Under the pieces are notes generated by a model. It saw only the letters and a program-made list of their open reading frames with translations. It made no database searches and was not told the DNA's origin. From the NCBI GenBank assembly GCA_019054805.1, contig JAHQIY010000007.1:6081501-6145500 (forward strand): 64,000 nucleotides of DNA, given 5' to 3'. A program made the translations under genes and the position numbers. Source of the DNA: Brachionus manjavacas (lineage: Eukaryota > Rotifera > Eurotatoria > Ploima > Brachionidae). Position 1 is the first letter of the stretch, and every line of letters starts with the position of its first letter. This document shows, one piece after another, positions 53,877 to 64,000 of this stretch.

Positions 53877-54642
53877 ATGCAATTATATATTTTTTTTCTT
53901 TTTTTATTTTGTTTAAATTTCAAAAAAAGTAAAACTTTATCATCTGCCCATATAATTTCTAATAAAAAAAATGTAAACACTGAAACATTTTCTAGTCATT
54001 TTCCTCCAAACACTTTTCATGGTGTAAGCAACGCTGTGGCATGTGATGATAAACTTCGTTGCCTAAAAATTATTGAATTTTCAATATCTCCAAATCATTC
54101 ATTGAATTGTTTCGACAAATATCTACCAATTATTTTTGGCGATTCTCAGATTGGTTTTTATCCACGGGATGGAGGCATTTTATTTTACCATCAAAAAATT
54201 CAGAAACATGTCAAAAAATTAAAAGGTAATTTTTGATTGCAGTAAATTTTAATTTTCTTACTCTAATTTCTTTTGTTAGGTTTAAAATAAATGAAGAACA
54301 AGTTCTAATTATAATTAGGAAACAATAGCAATTAGCGACATAAAAAATGTAGAAGAGACAATTGAATGGCTCTTATTTAAAAATAATGAGTTCGCTTGTT
54401 GGCTTATGTTCTCATTTGGATTATACGATGAAGAAAAAAACAGAATTTTTTATTTTGTTGGATTAAAAGTATTTTTTTATTTGAAGATTTGAATTTAAAA
54501 TTTGTTATCTATTTAGGATCTAGTGTTTATCGGAGCTTGTCTTCTTACAGTGAAATCTATTTATACAAAACTGTGCATAATTTACATTTGTATTAAAGTT
54601 TTAACAGAAGAATCAAGAGTAAAATGTCAGATAAAAAGTTAA
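53877..54642 (+). CDS. Predicted secreted or membrane protein, three exons
   Basis: Exon 1 (53877-54225) begins with a clear signal peptide (MQLYIFFLFLFCLNF) and continues with cysteine-containing sequence (NAVACDDKLRCLKIIEFSIS, IIFGDSQIGFYPRDGGILFY), ending at G|GTAATT. Exon 2 (54319-54468, 50 codons, TIEWLLFKNNEFACWLMFSF) and exon 3 (54517-54642, LVFIGACLLTVKSIYTKLC, stop TAA) have matching phase-0 junctions with GT/AG borders. The exon 1 donor is in phase 1, so joining needs a one-base change, most likely in an A run near 54210-54225. The protein would be about 207 residues. No family recognised. Confidence 0.5.
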
Positions 54643-54810
54643 TGAAACCAAAAAATCAAAGTAGATTTTTCAATTTTTTTTTGTATTTTTTTCAAATAAA
54701 AGTTTAAACTATATTTATTATATCACTCTAATCGATAATAACACAAAATATTATTTTTATGAAATTTTTAAGAACTCAATCTTCATTTTTTAGATAAAAA
54801 ATAAATTAAA

Positions 54811-57800
54811 ATGTCCACGAAAAAGATAGAAACAGCTATAAATTCGCATAATTGCTGTTTTATTTGTAGACGGAAGCGTTCTGATAGGATTAAACTGCGA
54901 ACAATTAATAAAAATTCAATTATTCATGCATTCAAAATGAAAAGAATAATTATTGATGAAAATGCAAGATGCTGCAGAAACCATCTTGATAATAATGGTT
55001 GTATTAAAGAGGAACTTTATGGTCAAATTCGTACAAAAAAAAAAAAAAATAAGAATCAATTAATAAAAATGTTTGATATGTTTGAAGTCTGTGAAAAAAG
55101 TGTGTTTGAAAAATTTAAAGATAGTTCTTCTGTTCAAGACTCACATTGTATTGAAATTACAGGTTGGACAAAAAACAATTTTTAGACTTTTCTAAATTCA
55201 TCACTAGCATAAAAAATAGTAAAAATCGTTCGAAAGAACAGCTGATTGCTCTTTATCGATACTGGTTAAGAACAGGAACAAACCAATCAGTACTTGCTAA
55301 AATTTTTAAAAAGGGATGTTCTCAACAAGCCATTAGTAAATACTTGTCTCAAATACGAAAGGCAATAAACGATGATTTTGTTCCATTTTTTCTTGGAGCT
55401 GATAGAAAAAGAGAATTTTTTTGAAACACAACAATGAAATGGTAACAGAACTTCTATCAATTAAGAATGAAGAACTTGTTATTGTTTGTGATGGTACCTA
55501 TACTCGCATTGAAAAAGTCAGAATAATAACTTCCAGTATAAAAGTTGGAGTGTTCAAAAATCAACATCATTACTTAAGCCTTTTATTATATGCTGTAGTG
55601 ATGGATATATTATTGACTGTTATGGATCATTTTCTGCAAATATGAACGATGCTTGTATATTTGAATATATATTGAAGACAGACTTAGCTCTAAAAGAAAA
55701 GATTCTTCTTCCTGGAAAAACAATTATCTTTCTCGATAGAGGTTTGTAAAAATTTATAATTTGCACTAAAGAATTTTATTATGTGAATTGTTAAAAATAA
55801 AAGATTTATTTAAAAGGATTTAGAGATGTCGTATTACAACTTAGAGAAAAATACGATTTTGATGTAAAAATTCCAACTTGTCAGCAGTTTTTAAATAATG
55901 ATTTGGATGAGTCTAATTTAAAATCTAAACAGCTTTCTACCAAACAGGCTAATGAAACACGAATGGTAACAAAGGTAAATTAAATTATGTTTTTTTTATT
56001 AAAATTTTATTTGATTAATTAAGTGTCGATTCATAGTTGAAAAAAATCGGCGAAATTAAAAAATTTAGGGCTTTAGAAAATGTTCGAAATACAGCTATTG
56101 GTCATATTCAAATTGACTATCGAATAGCATCAGCAATGATTAATTTCAGCCATATTAGTTGTTCCCCTGATGGAAATCATGGAAAAAAATTGCGCGAAGA
56201 ATGATTAGAAAATCAAAAATAACCAAGAATGAATTAGAGTTTTTAATAGGAAAACATTTGGAAACAAAATTGATAGCATCTATTTCGATTTCAAGTATTG
56301 TTGATTTTCCAATTCTAAGACCAAAACAAATGATGAGAAAGTTATTTCTTGGATCATATCAGTTAAAGCAAGCTAGAGCCTACGCTGATGACCTTTTATT
56401 TAATAAAACAGCTTACATTGTTAGCTCAAGATTGATGAAGAATATGTCAAATAGGGTTTTAACTGATGAATATGAAAATTCAAAAATCCTTGCATTTGAA
56501 ATAATTTCACGTCATAGAAGATCTAAAAAAATCTAAAAGATATTGGGCAAACCAGCTATGTTAAACAGTTTAAAAATACATACAAAGTTTTTATCAAATA
56601 TATACCTGGATTAAATCATTCGAAGTCAATTCAAGGTAAATTCAAAATTTTACACTATTTACTAGGTAATCTTTTGATTTTAATTTTTATTTAAGCTCAT
56701 ATATGCACATGTTTGTCAGGTCGTCGAATAGTCGGATGCTGTAGCCATGTCGCAACTGTGATTTATTATTTAAGCTATTTAAAATATAGAACACCTGGTA
56801 TCATATCAAAAGGAAGACATTTAAACGAAATTCCTATCGATATACAGAATCAACAGTTGCCTAACAAACCGAAAAATATTAAAGGAAAGAGAAGTAGAAA
56901 AGAAAGTTCAAGTGATTCGGAATATACTACTAGTTGTTCAGATTCAAGTGATATTGAAATTGAAATCCTTCAAAAGGAATTGAATCAAACTCATGAAATA
57001 TCATCAAACGATTTAACAAGTATTGAATCATTCAAAAATCACATACCAAAGTGGGGAGCTTTCATTGAATACAAAGGGGAAAAAAACGTTTTTGTTTCAA
57101 AAACTTGCTCAATTGATTATATTCTTTTAGCATTCTGGTATCTTTATAAAAAAAATTCTTCTTATTTTCAAAATATAATAAGTAACAAGTTGACTATAGT
57201 TATAAAAGACATTATAGATGAAGTGGATAAAAAGAATTTCGATAAAGCTAAAGAATTATGGATTAAACAAATAATGAGCTATGATACAAAATTAAATTTT
57301 TCTGAAAATTTTATTGAAATATCACTTGATAATAATGAAGAAGATAATTTTTCAAAGAATTTAAAAGAATTTCAAAAGTATGTATTTATTCAACAAAGTT
57401 GTTCAAGATGTGAAAAATGAGAGAAATATTCCCAAAGAATCTGATGTCATACTTTTTAAAAAATCTAATTCAAAAATTAAGTTATCAGCTGAAAATGAAG
57501 AAAGATGCAAGTCATGCAAGTTGACTTTTGAATTCAACGTTAAATTTTTTAATCAGCCTACATTTTTGTTTATAAAATCAGCAGAGAAGAACATTTTTAT
57601 CCATGAATTACCAGATGTTATAACATGTGATAATAGAAACTATAATTTTCTTTGTGCAACTTTAAACAAACCAGGCCATACTGTTTCAATTTTTAAGCTA
57701 AAAAATGATTTTTATGTGGTTGATGACATATATAAAACTGTCAAAAAATTATCTAAATATGGAAAAAAATCTGAAAAAGAAGAGAGATCATTTTTATTTT

Positions 57801-57844
57801 CAAAAAGCAACCATCAGTTATTCATTTTATTATTTAATCAATAG
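54811..57844 (+). pseudogene. DDE transposase with zinc, HTH, SWIM and peptidase-like modules (frame-broken)
   Basis: Order: a C-x2-C...CCRNH zinc motif (54811-55000, CFICRRK, ARCCRNHL); an HTH segment (55220-55370, NQSVLAKIFKKGCSQQAISK); a DDE core of the DDE_Tnp_4/ISL2EU (PIF/Harbinger-like) kind with D1 in VICDGTYTRIEK (55490), D2 in FLDRG (55735) and E in CRFIVEKNRR (56039); a SWIM finger ICTCLSGRRIVGCCSHV (56701-56750); then an acidic linker. Last comes a peptidase-C19-like module with Cys in SKTCSIDYILLAF (57106), a possible zinc pair (CSRC, CKSC) and His in GHTVSIF (57677) before FYVVDD. Introns of 75, 49 and 60 nt (55742-55816, 55975-56023, 56636-56695) fit. About seven single-base breaks lie at A/T runs (55170, 55417, 55510, 56050, 56200, 56530, 57412). 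No TIRs were found. Confidence 0.75.
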
Positions 57845-58120
57845 TTTTTAATTTTTTTAAAATTTTTTTGAATAAACAAATTATTAATTCATTTTCTATT
57901 TACTAACATTTAAACGTTATAACAAAAAAAAAAATTTAGACGTATGTTGATTTTTTAAATATATGTTGATAAGTAAAAAAATTAAATATTAATTACAACT
58001 AATATATTTACAAAATTTTAATGGATCGCAGCAAATTTTTTACAATTAAATTATACAAAAAGCAACAAAGACAATTAACCAGAACAAGTTAGAAGGAAAT
58101 ATTAATACAAAAACAATGGA
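57845..58120. other. AT-rich spacer
   Basis: No terminal inverted repeat matching the left side of the transposase gene is visible. Confidence 0.35.
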
Positions 58121-58766
58121 TCAGAAACATGAAACAGGATGAGAAACTAATTCTCTTGTTCTGGTTGAATCAGTATCATTTAGTTTTTCTAATTTAAAAT
58201 GTTCCCTTAAAAATTGAGAATTTTCATATTGGTTTTCATAAATACAAACATCCTTTTAATGAAATTGTGTAAAAAAATGCCATTTTTTTATCTTTGTAAA
58301 TTACTTCGAAGCTATCGTCATTTGTCTGATTATACACTTCTTCAGAAACGATTGCAGATTGAAGCTTAAAAAAATTTTGCTTATTCTTTTATAAGATATT
58401 TTTGAAAAAACCTCGTTAAGATCTCTCAAAAATGCTTTGGCAAATTTTGGTTGTGCGCACAGACAAGGCTGTCGATCAATTATAGGAACATTTTGGTCCT
58501 GGCCCTTTAAAAATATTTAAAAGGAAAATGCAAGACAATTTATTACCAAAATCTGATTCCGATTATCAGCTGAAAAACGTGAGACACCATTTTGACCAAT
58601 ACTTAAGTTCAAATCTGAATTTGGGTTCTTAATTTAAAAATAAAAAAATTGCTCAGCTTTTAGAAAAAGAAATTACATTTTTTTTTGAAAAATAATTTTT
58701 TTTCAGTAATGATACAGATAAGCAAATTAAAAATACAGTCAAAAGAACTATAAAAAATCTGGTCAT
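58121..58766 (-). CDS. Four-exon gene, predicted signal-anchored or secreted protein
   Basis: Exons on the minus strand: 58766-58677 (30 codons), 58627-58547 (27), 58504-58412 (31), 58364-58121. All three introns are GT-AG, phase 0 and 42-49 nt long, which chance rarely gives. The start MTRFFIVLLTVFLICLSVSL is a signal peptide or anchor. The rest includes SIGQNGVSRFSADNRNQI, IIDRQPCLCAQPKFAKAFLR, IYKDKKMAFFYTISLK and VCIYENQYENSQFLREHF, ending SHPVSCF. Exon 4 needs one base removed at AAAAGG (about 58252) to stay open. About 168 residues. Open sequence upstream to 58898 could extend the N-terminus. No family recognised. Confidence 0.6.
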
Positions 58767-59639
58767 TGATATCATATTTATATCAATTCTGATATCTATT
58801 GAATTTTTAGAATTGTTCAAAAAGTTTGAAACTGTCAAATTCGTTGAAATCGAAGACTTTTTAGCTGCAATTTTTGTACTTGACCAAAATTTCTCCAAAA
58901 CGCATTGAACGAACTCACTTTATAAAAGAAATATTAATGAAAAAAACAAGTTGAAACCGGATGGTAAAGAAAAGCTTAAAGAAACTTTTTGAGTAAAAAA
59001 TAGATTAGAAAAGAAGATCAAAATACAAAGAAATCGGTTCAAACTTCTTTTAAAACAGATTTCATAAGGCCATTAAAATTTTGAGCTAGGTTAAAAAGAG
59101 ACTGACTGAAATTTCAAAATCAAAAAATTCATTTTTTAAAATGACTAATCATTTTTTGAAAATTTTGTTTCAATAAACAATTAAAAAAATTTTTCTTGAG
59201 ATGTATGCTATAATTTTTTATTAATTTTAAATCATTAATATGGAAAAAATAAATTGAAAATAATATTTCAAAATGAATATTGACAAATGAAACAAAATAA
59301 AACTTAACAAAAAGTTTAAATATTTTAGATTATATTAAATTTTTAATTGCTTTTGCTTTCCTCTGCGTTACTGGTTTAAATTCATTTTTTTTCATTTTTA
59401 TTTCTTTTTAAAAAGTAGTCGATAATTGATGAAAAAAAATTTATGATCAAAAATAAGTAAATTATTGATAATCCAAAATACTTTAAATTATTTACCTTTT
59501 TATTTTGGTAAAGCCTTTAAAGGGAAATAATCATTTAGATAAAAAAAATTTTCAAATCATGAATATCATCCCAAATAAAATAAATCATTGTTTTTTAAAA
59601 ATAAATTAAATAAATATAAAATAAGATTTTAAGTATTTA
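58767..59639. other. AT-rich stretch with possible small minus-strand exons
   Basis: On the minus strand LFNLAQNFNGLMKSVLKEV followed by a stop (about 59045-59105) and KKNEFKPVTQRKAKAIKNLI followed by a stop (about 59335-59395) read like protein ends, but no splice-linked partners were found. Confidence 0.25.
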
Positions 59640-60260
59640 ATAAGGTTCATTAAGTTTTCTGCATCTTTAATCTGAATTTTTATTTAAAAATTACATAACT
59701 TTTATCAAAAGATATTTTTTATTATTTTTAAATTGTTATTTAATTCAATTCTAAGCAAAATAAATCCTTAATAGAGAATTATTCTTTTTCACCAAGAAAA
59801 AAAGAAACAACGACTGCTTGCAAGTAAAATTGTAAAGTTTATTATGAAAAAATGTAGATTTTCATCTTGCCAAAATTGACATTTTTTTTGGAAATCTAAA
59901 AAAATTAGATAATTTTGCCGAAAGATGAGTAAAAAACCTTTATTTTGATATAAAAATTAAGTTGAACCCTCTTTTTTTAAATAAAATATAAAAGGGCAAA
60001 ATTTCAATGGAAACAGTGTATTGTTCTTTGAAGAGTTTTGCAGAAATCGCACAAGGTTGAACTTAGATAACTTGTTTTTGAGAATTAGAAATTTTTTTTA
60101 AAGAATTGTTAAAATTTTTTTTATTTAAAATTTAGCTTTGACTCTGAGGAACAGGGATATCATACGTGTTTTAGGAAAATAATTCTAAAAATATTGTAAA
60201 TATCTTTTGTAAAATACGTCATTGAATCAAAGGAAAACCCATTATAAAACATGCATTAAA
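59640..60260 (-). repeat. Inverted copy of the 34.1 kb repeat, joined to the 16.85 kb repeat
   Basis: 59640-60030 is the reverse complement of 34130-34545. 60040-60255 (TTAGCTTTGACTCTGAGGAA, GATATCATACGTGTTTTAGG, AAATACGTCATTGAATCAAA) matches 16860-17000. The two blocks adjoin here, suggesting that they are parts of one longer repeat. Confidence 0.75.
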
Positions 60261-61940
60261 AAATTTTCAAAAACGAAAAAAAAGAGATAAATACATAAAC
60301 TTTGGATATAAAAAATAAAATATTAATAATATCATCAAAGCAAAAAATTAGAAAATTTAACCACTAATTTAATAAAATAGCCAAAAATTAAATTTCTAAT
60401 CACAGATTCAGTTGTTTTTCCACTAATCTAGTTAAATTACCAATAATTTTTATTTTAAAACATTTTAATTTTTATTCCGATCACAATAATCGTAAATTTA
60501 AGGAAAAAAACATCAAAAGAAGTAATAAAAATAGGAAAATAAAAAAACTATTTCTCACATTTAATCAAACAAAAAGAATTTTTTTTTTCAATTTAGGATA
60601 CTAAATGCGAATTTGAACCATCAAGACTGTGTTATCAAAAAAAACATTTTTTGAATATCTTTAAACAATAATTTTAAATTACTTGAATATAATAGTTTAA
60701 TTTTTTTTTAATTTAAATTTTTAACTTGAATTTAATAAAATTAAAAACAACAGAAAAACCGAACTAAAAAACAGAATTTTATTTTAAATAAATTTAATTA
60801 AACTTGACCGATTTTTCTTAAAAAATTAAACTAATTGATGCTGTAAACAAGATGTTTGAAAATTTTATTTCTTAATTTATATTTGAGTCCTTATAAAAAG
60901 AATTAGTATCTGAAAATTTAAAAAAATAAGCCTGTTTATTTATATATTCTTCCATTCAATGAATATTCACCAAAGTTATTTTTAGTGATGATATCGAATA
61001 TGCATATTTTCACCAATATTCTAATAAGTAGCCTTTAGAATGAAAATTAGTTTTGAATTAAATTTTTTGAAAAAAAAATAATTTTGAAAAATTTAATTGA
61101 AAAAAAAATAATTGAAATTTATAAAATTAATTGAATTTTAATACTTGACTTGGATACCATATGTGTACCAGTCAACACAATTTCACTTTCATCTTTTGAA
61201 CTTGGTTTATTTCGACAGTCTCATCCATCATACCCAGCATCAGAAAAAAGTTCTTCTCATTAAACTGACGATAAAACAGTTCAAAAAACTAAATATTCAT
61301 ATAATTTTAAAATTTTATTCTAATTTTAATTTTAAAAATAGAATGAAATCAAATATTTCTAATATTCAATGTTTTATCCAAAAGCTAATTTGATTTTGTC
61401 ACTACTGTCATTTTATTTATTTATTTATTTAACTGTGCCAACCTTGAAATAGTTATCCTCCCATTATGCTAATAAATAGTATTTAAAAACATGAGCTAAT
61501 AAATAAATTATTTAAATTTGATTGAGCTCATAAATAATGTGATCATATGGAAAAGTTGTGCGTGACCAAATTTTTTGTGATCATTCAGGTCTTTATTTGC
61601 TAAAGAAAAATTCAATTAATTCTGAAAAAAATATTTTATTTTATTTTTATAACCAAATTATAAAAAATTAATCAGTAAAGACTCTTAATATTTTGGCACA
61701 ATATTTTTAGTAAAAATTCCACAGAAATAGTAAAAAACCCATAAATATATAAAAAAGTAATAATATTAATTTTGTGTCAATTTTTTTATATAAAATTAAT
61801 AAAAATAGTAAGAATACCCAAAAAAAAATAATTTTTCCATTTAATCAATAATAAAAAATATTTTTAGTAAATAAAAAAAAAAAAAAAATATCAAAAAATT
61901 TAATTTTTTTTCCTAGTACAACCATTTGGGCAATAAAAAC
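60261..61940. other. AT-rich stretch, no supported gene
   Basis: One island at about 61160-61265 reads on the minus strand as EELFSDAGYDG, an in-frame TGA, then DCRNKPSSKDESEIVLTGTH. It may be a decayed or misread exon of the gene at 61.94-62.58 kb. The rest is A/T runs. Confidence 0.35.
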
Positions 61941-62580
61941 CTCTTTTTTCTTTAATGGGGCATTACAAGTTTTACAAATATTCTCTATTGATAAAGCTGG
62001 ATCATTCGGCTTGTGTCTTTTATAAGATGTTGGAGCTTGTTCAAGTTCTTTATCCGAATCTTCTTCAGATTCAAGTATGGCATTCTTTTCGTTCTAAATA
62101 CAGTCCGCTGGTTGATGTTGTAGGCACGACCTTGTTTTCTTTTTTGATTCTCGCTTTGGCTTGTATATCCAAGCCAATATCATTGAAGTTCATCAATTCT
62201 AAAAAAATTAATATTAATAAATTTAAAGAAAATTTTTTGTATTATGTTTTTATTAATTTAATTGTTTTATTTATAATAAGTTGGGAAAAAAAAGAAAGAG
62301 ATAAAAATTTATAAATTTTGTTGTTTTTTTATTTAAATTTGTTGTAATTTTACTAATTTTATTGCGTTAAATACTGACAGCCATCAATAAATTTGAACAT
62401 GAAAATTATTTATTTTTGACTTTAATAAAATGGATGATAAAATTAAAAAAAATATCACAAAAAAATATTAAAAAAAAAAACTAATTCATTTAAATTCTAA
62501 AATAATAAAGTTACCATTGAATCCTGAATTATCTTCTTTTGAATTATTCGAGTATGAATGTCGTTTAGGGGAAACAACAA
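61941..62580 (-). CDS. Partial unknown gene, at least two exons
   Basis: Minus strand: an exon ending at 62515 (PKRHSYSNNSKEDNSGFN, donor G|GTAACT) joins in phase 1 to an exon starting at 62198 (acceptor TTTTTTTAG; LMNFNDIGLDIQAKARIKKE, TTSTSGLYLERK). After a one-base excess in an A run (about 62094) this continues NAILESEEDSDKELEQAPTS, KRHKPNDPALSIENICKTCN, APLKKKE. The composition (acidic serine cluster, C-x2-C near the end, polar linkers) resembles a nuclear or RNA-related protein, but I recognise no family. Plus-strand ORF 61955-62314 is its antisense shadow. The beginning (beyond about 62580) and the end are uncertain. Confidence 0.45.
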
Positions 62581-62926
62581 CAAGAAAAAAACAAAAAAAT
62601 AAATTGAAAACTAAAATAAGAATTAAATAAATGATTTTTAAATAATCCAGTATAGTGTATGAGAGAACTTGACTTGACTGGGTTGATATTCAAATTTTAT
62701 TGTTTCTAGTCTTGCTCCGCAGGTCTCCTGATGTAGCTTATTATTATCATTATATTTATTTAATTTTACTGTTTTGTAGTGTAAAGTGTCTAGAAACTAC
62801 TAGAACAAATGCATTAATAATTTATTATTAAAATAGTAAAAGAGTAGATTAAATATTTTATTGACACAGAACAAAACTCATTTAAAGCGGCAGTATTTTT
62901 TTACATTCTAAAAACAACCAACAGAT
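62581..62926. other. Short AT-rich gap downstream of ARL3
   Basis: It holds the 3' flank of ARL3 on the minus strand. AGTCTTGCTCCGCAGGTCTC (62707-62728) is a GC-richer patch without a clear role. Confidence 0.35.
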
Positions 62927-63531
62927 TTATTTTTTTTTCCTCTGAATGTTTTTACTTATCCAGTTCAAACCATCTTTGACACCTTCGCCATTAAGCGCCG
63001 AGCAAGCTTGAATGTTCCATGGTCTATCTCTTATTGTATGAAGGTTTAAGCCTTCTGCGATTTCACTTGCTCTCGCAGAATTCATTAGGTCTTGTTTATT
63101 GGCAAATATTAGTACCGGGACTCCAATTAGCTTTTCTTCAGCTAAAAGTTCCGATAGTTCCTTGAAAAAAATTGAATGCTTTTTTCAAATTAGTTTTGAT
63201 TTATTTTTAAACTAACCTCGCCTGTTTCGTCAAAACGCTTCCTATCCGCGCTGTCTATAACATAAATGAGCACATCAGTATTTTCAAAATAATTTCTCCA
63301 GTAAGGTCTGATTTTTCGTTGACCGCCAATGTCCCACACATTTAGCTTGAAACCTTCAGATTGAACACTTTTGATGTTGAAACCTTGGGTGGGCGTTATA
63401 TGCGAGACGTCTTCGGAAGCAAGACTTTTCAAAAGGGTGGTTTTTCCAGCGTTGTCTAAACCAAGCAACAAAATTCTTAATTCTTGTTCGGGATTTGAGC
63501 GTAGCTTTTTCAACAAAGACAAAAGACCCAT
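62927..63531 (-). CDS. ARL3: ADP-ribosylation factor-like protein 3 (small GTPase)
   Basis: Exon 1 63531-63217 (105 codons), a 56-nt intron 63216-63161 (GTTAGT...TTTTCAAG, phase 0), exon 2 63160-62927. Total 182 residues, the same as human ARL3. ARL3-GTP releases lipidated cargo from PDE6D and UNC119 inside cilia, with ARL13B as GEF and RP2 as GAP. Seen: P-loop [11 protein letters not shown] (about 24-34), [12 protein letters not shown] (switch 1), [20 protein letters not shown] (switch 2), [27 protein letters not shown], and a C-terminal NIQRKKK. The N-terminus [20 protein letters not shown] is ARL3-specific and separates it from ARL2 and ARF. The reading frame has no defects. Confidence 0.97.
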
Positions 63532-63706
63532 TTTGATTTAGGATATTTTAAAAAAGTGAAATACGGCTGTCAATTCACGATTTTCTAAATTTTATATTTT
63601 TGTGGCGTGGAATAAAAAGAGTGAATAGCAAATTTCTTTCGATATCTTTGTTTTAATATAATATTTTTGGAACATATTTTCGAATTATTATTTTCATTAT
63701 TATTTT

Positions 63707-63720
63707 GTTGTCATAGCAAC
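63707..63720. promoter_or_regulatory. X-box (RFX-binding) motif between ARL3 and a divergent gene
   Basis: GTTGTCATAGCAAC fits the symmetric RFX X-box RYYNYY-N2-RRNRAC at every position. It lies 176 bp upstream of the ARL3 ATG (minus) and 26 bp upstream of the ATG at 63746 (plus). RFX factors switch on cilium genes, and ARL3 homologues are known members of that set. Confidence 0.75.
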
Positions 63721-63745
63721 CAATTTAAAATACAAATATTCAGCT

Positions 63746-64000
63746 ATGGAGTCAGATTCTTTGTCATTTTTGGTGAAAACTCTTTTATTTTTGTCAAATT
63801 CGCTTCATTTGTTGAAGATGATCAAATGGTATTTTGAAAGGTTGCCAGGTATCAATTGGTAGCCGTTGGTGGCTGGCAAATTAAAAGGACCTTCAGGAAC
63901 TAGAAGAATTGGAAGAGCCCAGAACACCAAGCACCAATCAAACATCACCTCGTCCTACCACCACCACTATGGCCGACTTTTCGGCACTCACTAAAGTTAT
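63746..64000 (+). CDS. 5' end of a divergent gene, probably ciliary (runs off right edge)
   Basis: ATG at 63746 gives MESDSLSFL up to a phase-0 donor (TTG|GTGAAA, 63773). An acceptor CCTTCAG ends at 63896, and the next exon is open to the window end: ELEELEEPRTPSTNQTSPRP, then TTTTMADFSALTKV. The intron would be 124 nt, longer than others here. Without splicing, the first frame runs 40 codons and stops at TAG (63861). The second exon is much GC-richer, like other host exons. The family cannot be told from ~43 residues. A shared X-box suggests a cilium-related product. Confidence 0.5.

Noticed and set aside
61955..62314. Plus-strand ORF of 119 codons with a membrane-like segment
   Set aside because: The minus strand carries a spliced, better-composed coding sequence over the same bases.

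Overview
The window is eukaryotic, very AT-rich nuclear DNA from a ciliated animal. It holds spliced genes with tiny introns (42-75 nt, GT-AG), animal-type GPSM2/Pins and ARL3 genes, an RFX-type X-box, and many non-LTR retrotransposon, tRNA-derived SINE and MITE remnants. Small introns, low GC and lineage-specific repeats suggest a small protostome, and a monogonont rotifer such as Brachionus is my best guess. That placement is inference, not proof.

Left part (1-19 kb): the 5' part of a coiled-coil gene runs off the left edge on the minus strand. A probable last exon of an unknown minus-strand gene lies at 3.3-3.6 kb. The rest is a transposon graveyard: LINE-A (3' end GAAGGAGCTCTAGCTCGGTACAG plus an AAATA-type tail, given here split: GAAGGAGCTC then TAGCTCGGTACAG), LINE-B (nested in LINE-A with a 13-bp target duplication), foldback MITEs, a pogo/Tigger-type MITE, a decayed pogo-type transposase and several SINEs.

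Middle (19-54 kb): the TPR half of a GPSM2/LGN/Pins gene is one exon at 19298-20447. Its GoLoco half is an exon at 32486-32955, joined in frame across an apparent ~12 kb intron full of repeats. Part of this intron and everything up to 38.5 kb lies in a ~15 kb tandem duplication (copy A 23578-38543, copy B 38544-53.76 kb), so the GoLoco exon occurs twice and copy B is out of frame with the TPR exon. Inside each 15 kb copy is an older ~2.2 kb direct duplication, separated by a 255-bp filler identical to DNA at 17.6 kb. Each 15 kb copy also carries LINE-C with a mutated RT motif, a two-exon membrane-protein gene whose N-terminus resembles the kinesin-13 N-terminal domain, a GC-richer block of unknown origin and a double-homeodomain gene. 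A 122-bp minisatellite at the end of each copy has expanded in copy B.

Right part (53.8-64 kb): a predicted secreted or membrane protein gene in three exons; a DDE transposase gene with an N-terminal zinc motif, an HTH, split DDE exons, a SWIM finger and a C-terminal cysteine-peptidase-like module; a four-exon minus-strand gene of unknown family; a partial unknown minus-strand gene near 62 kb; and a complete ARL3 gene (two exons, 182 aa). ARL3 shares an intergenic region containing a consensus X-box with a divergent gene that runs off the right edge. ARL3 is ciliary and RFX-controlled in other animals, so this is a coherent cilium-gene promoter.

Many reading frames are broken by single-base changes in A or T runs, which also form most of the differences between the 15 kb copies. 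Some may be sequencing errors. Others are shared between copies and so predate the duplication. Frameshifted genes are therefore described as possibly intact.
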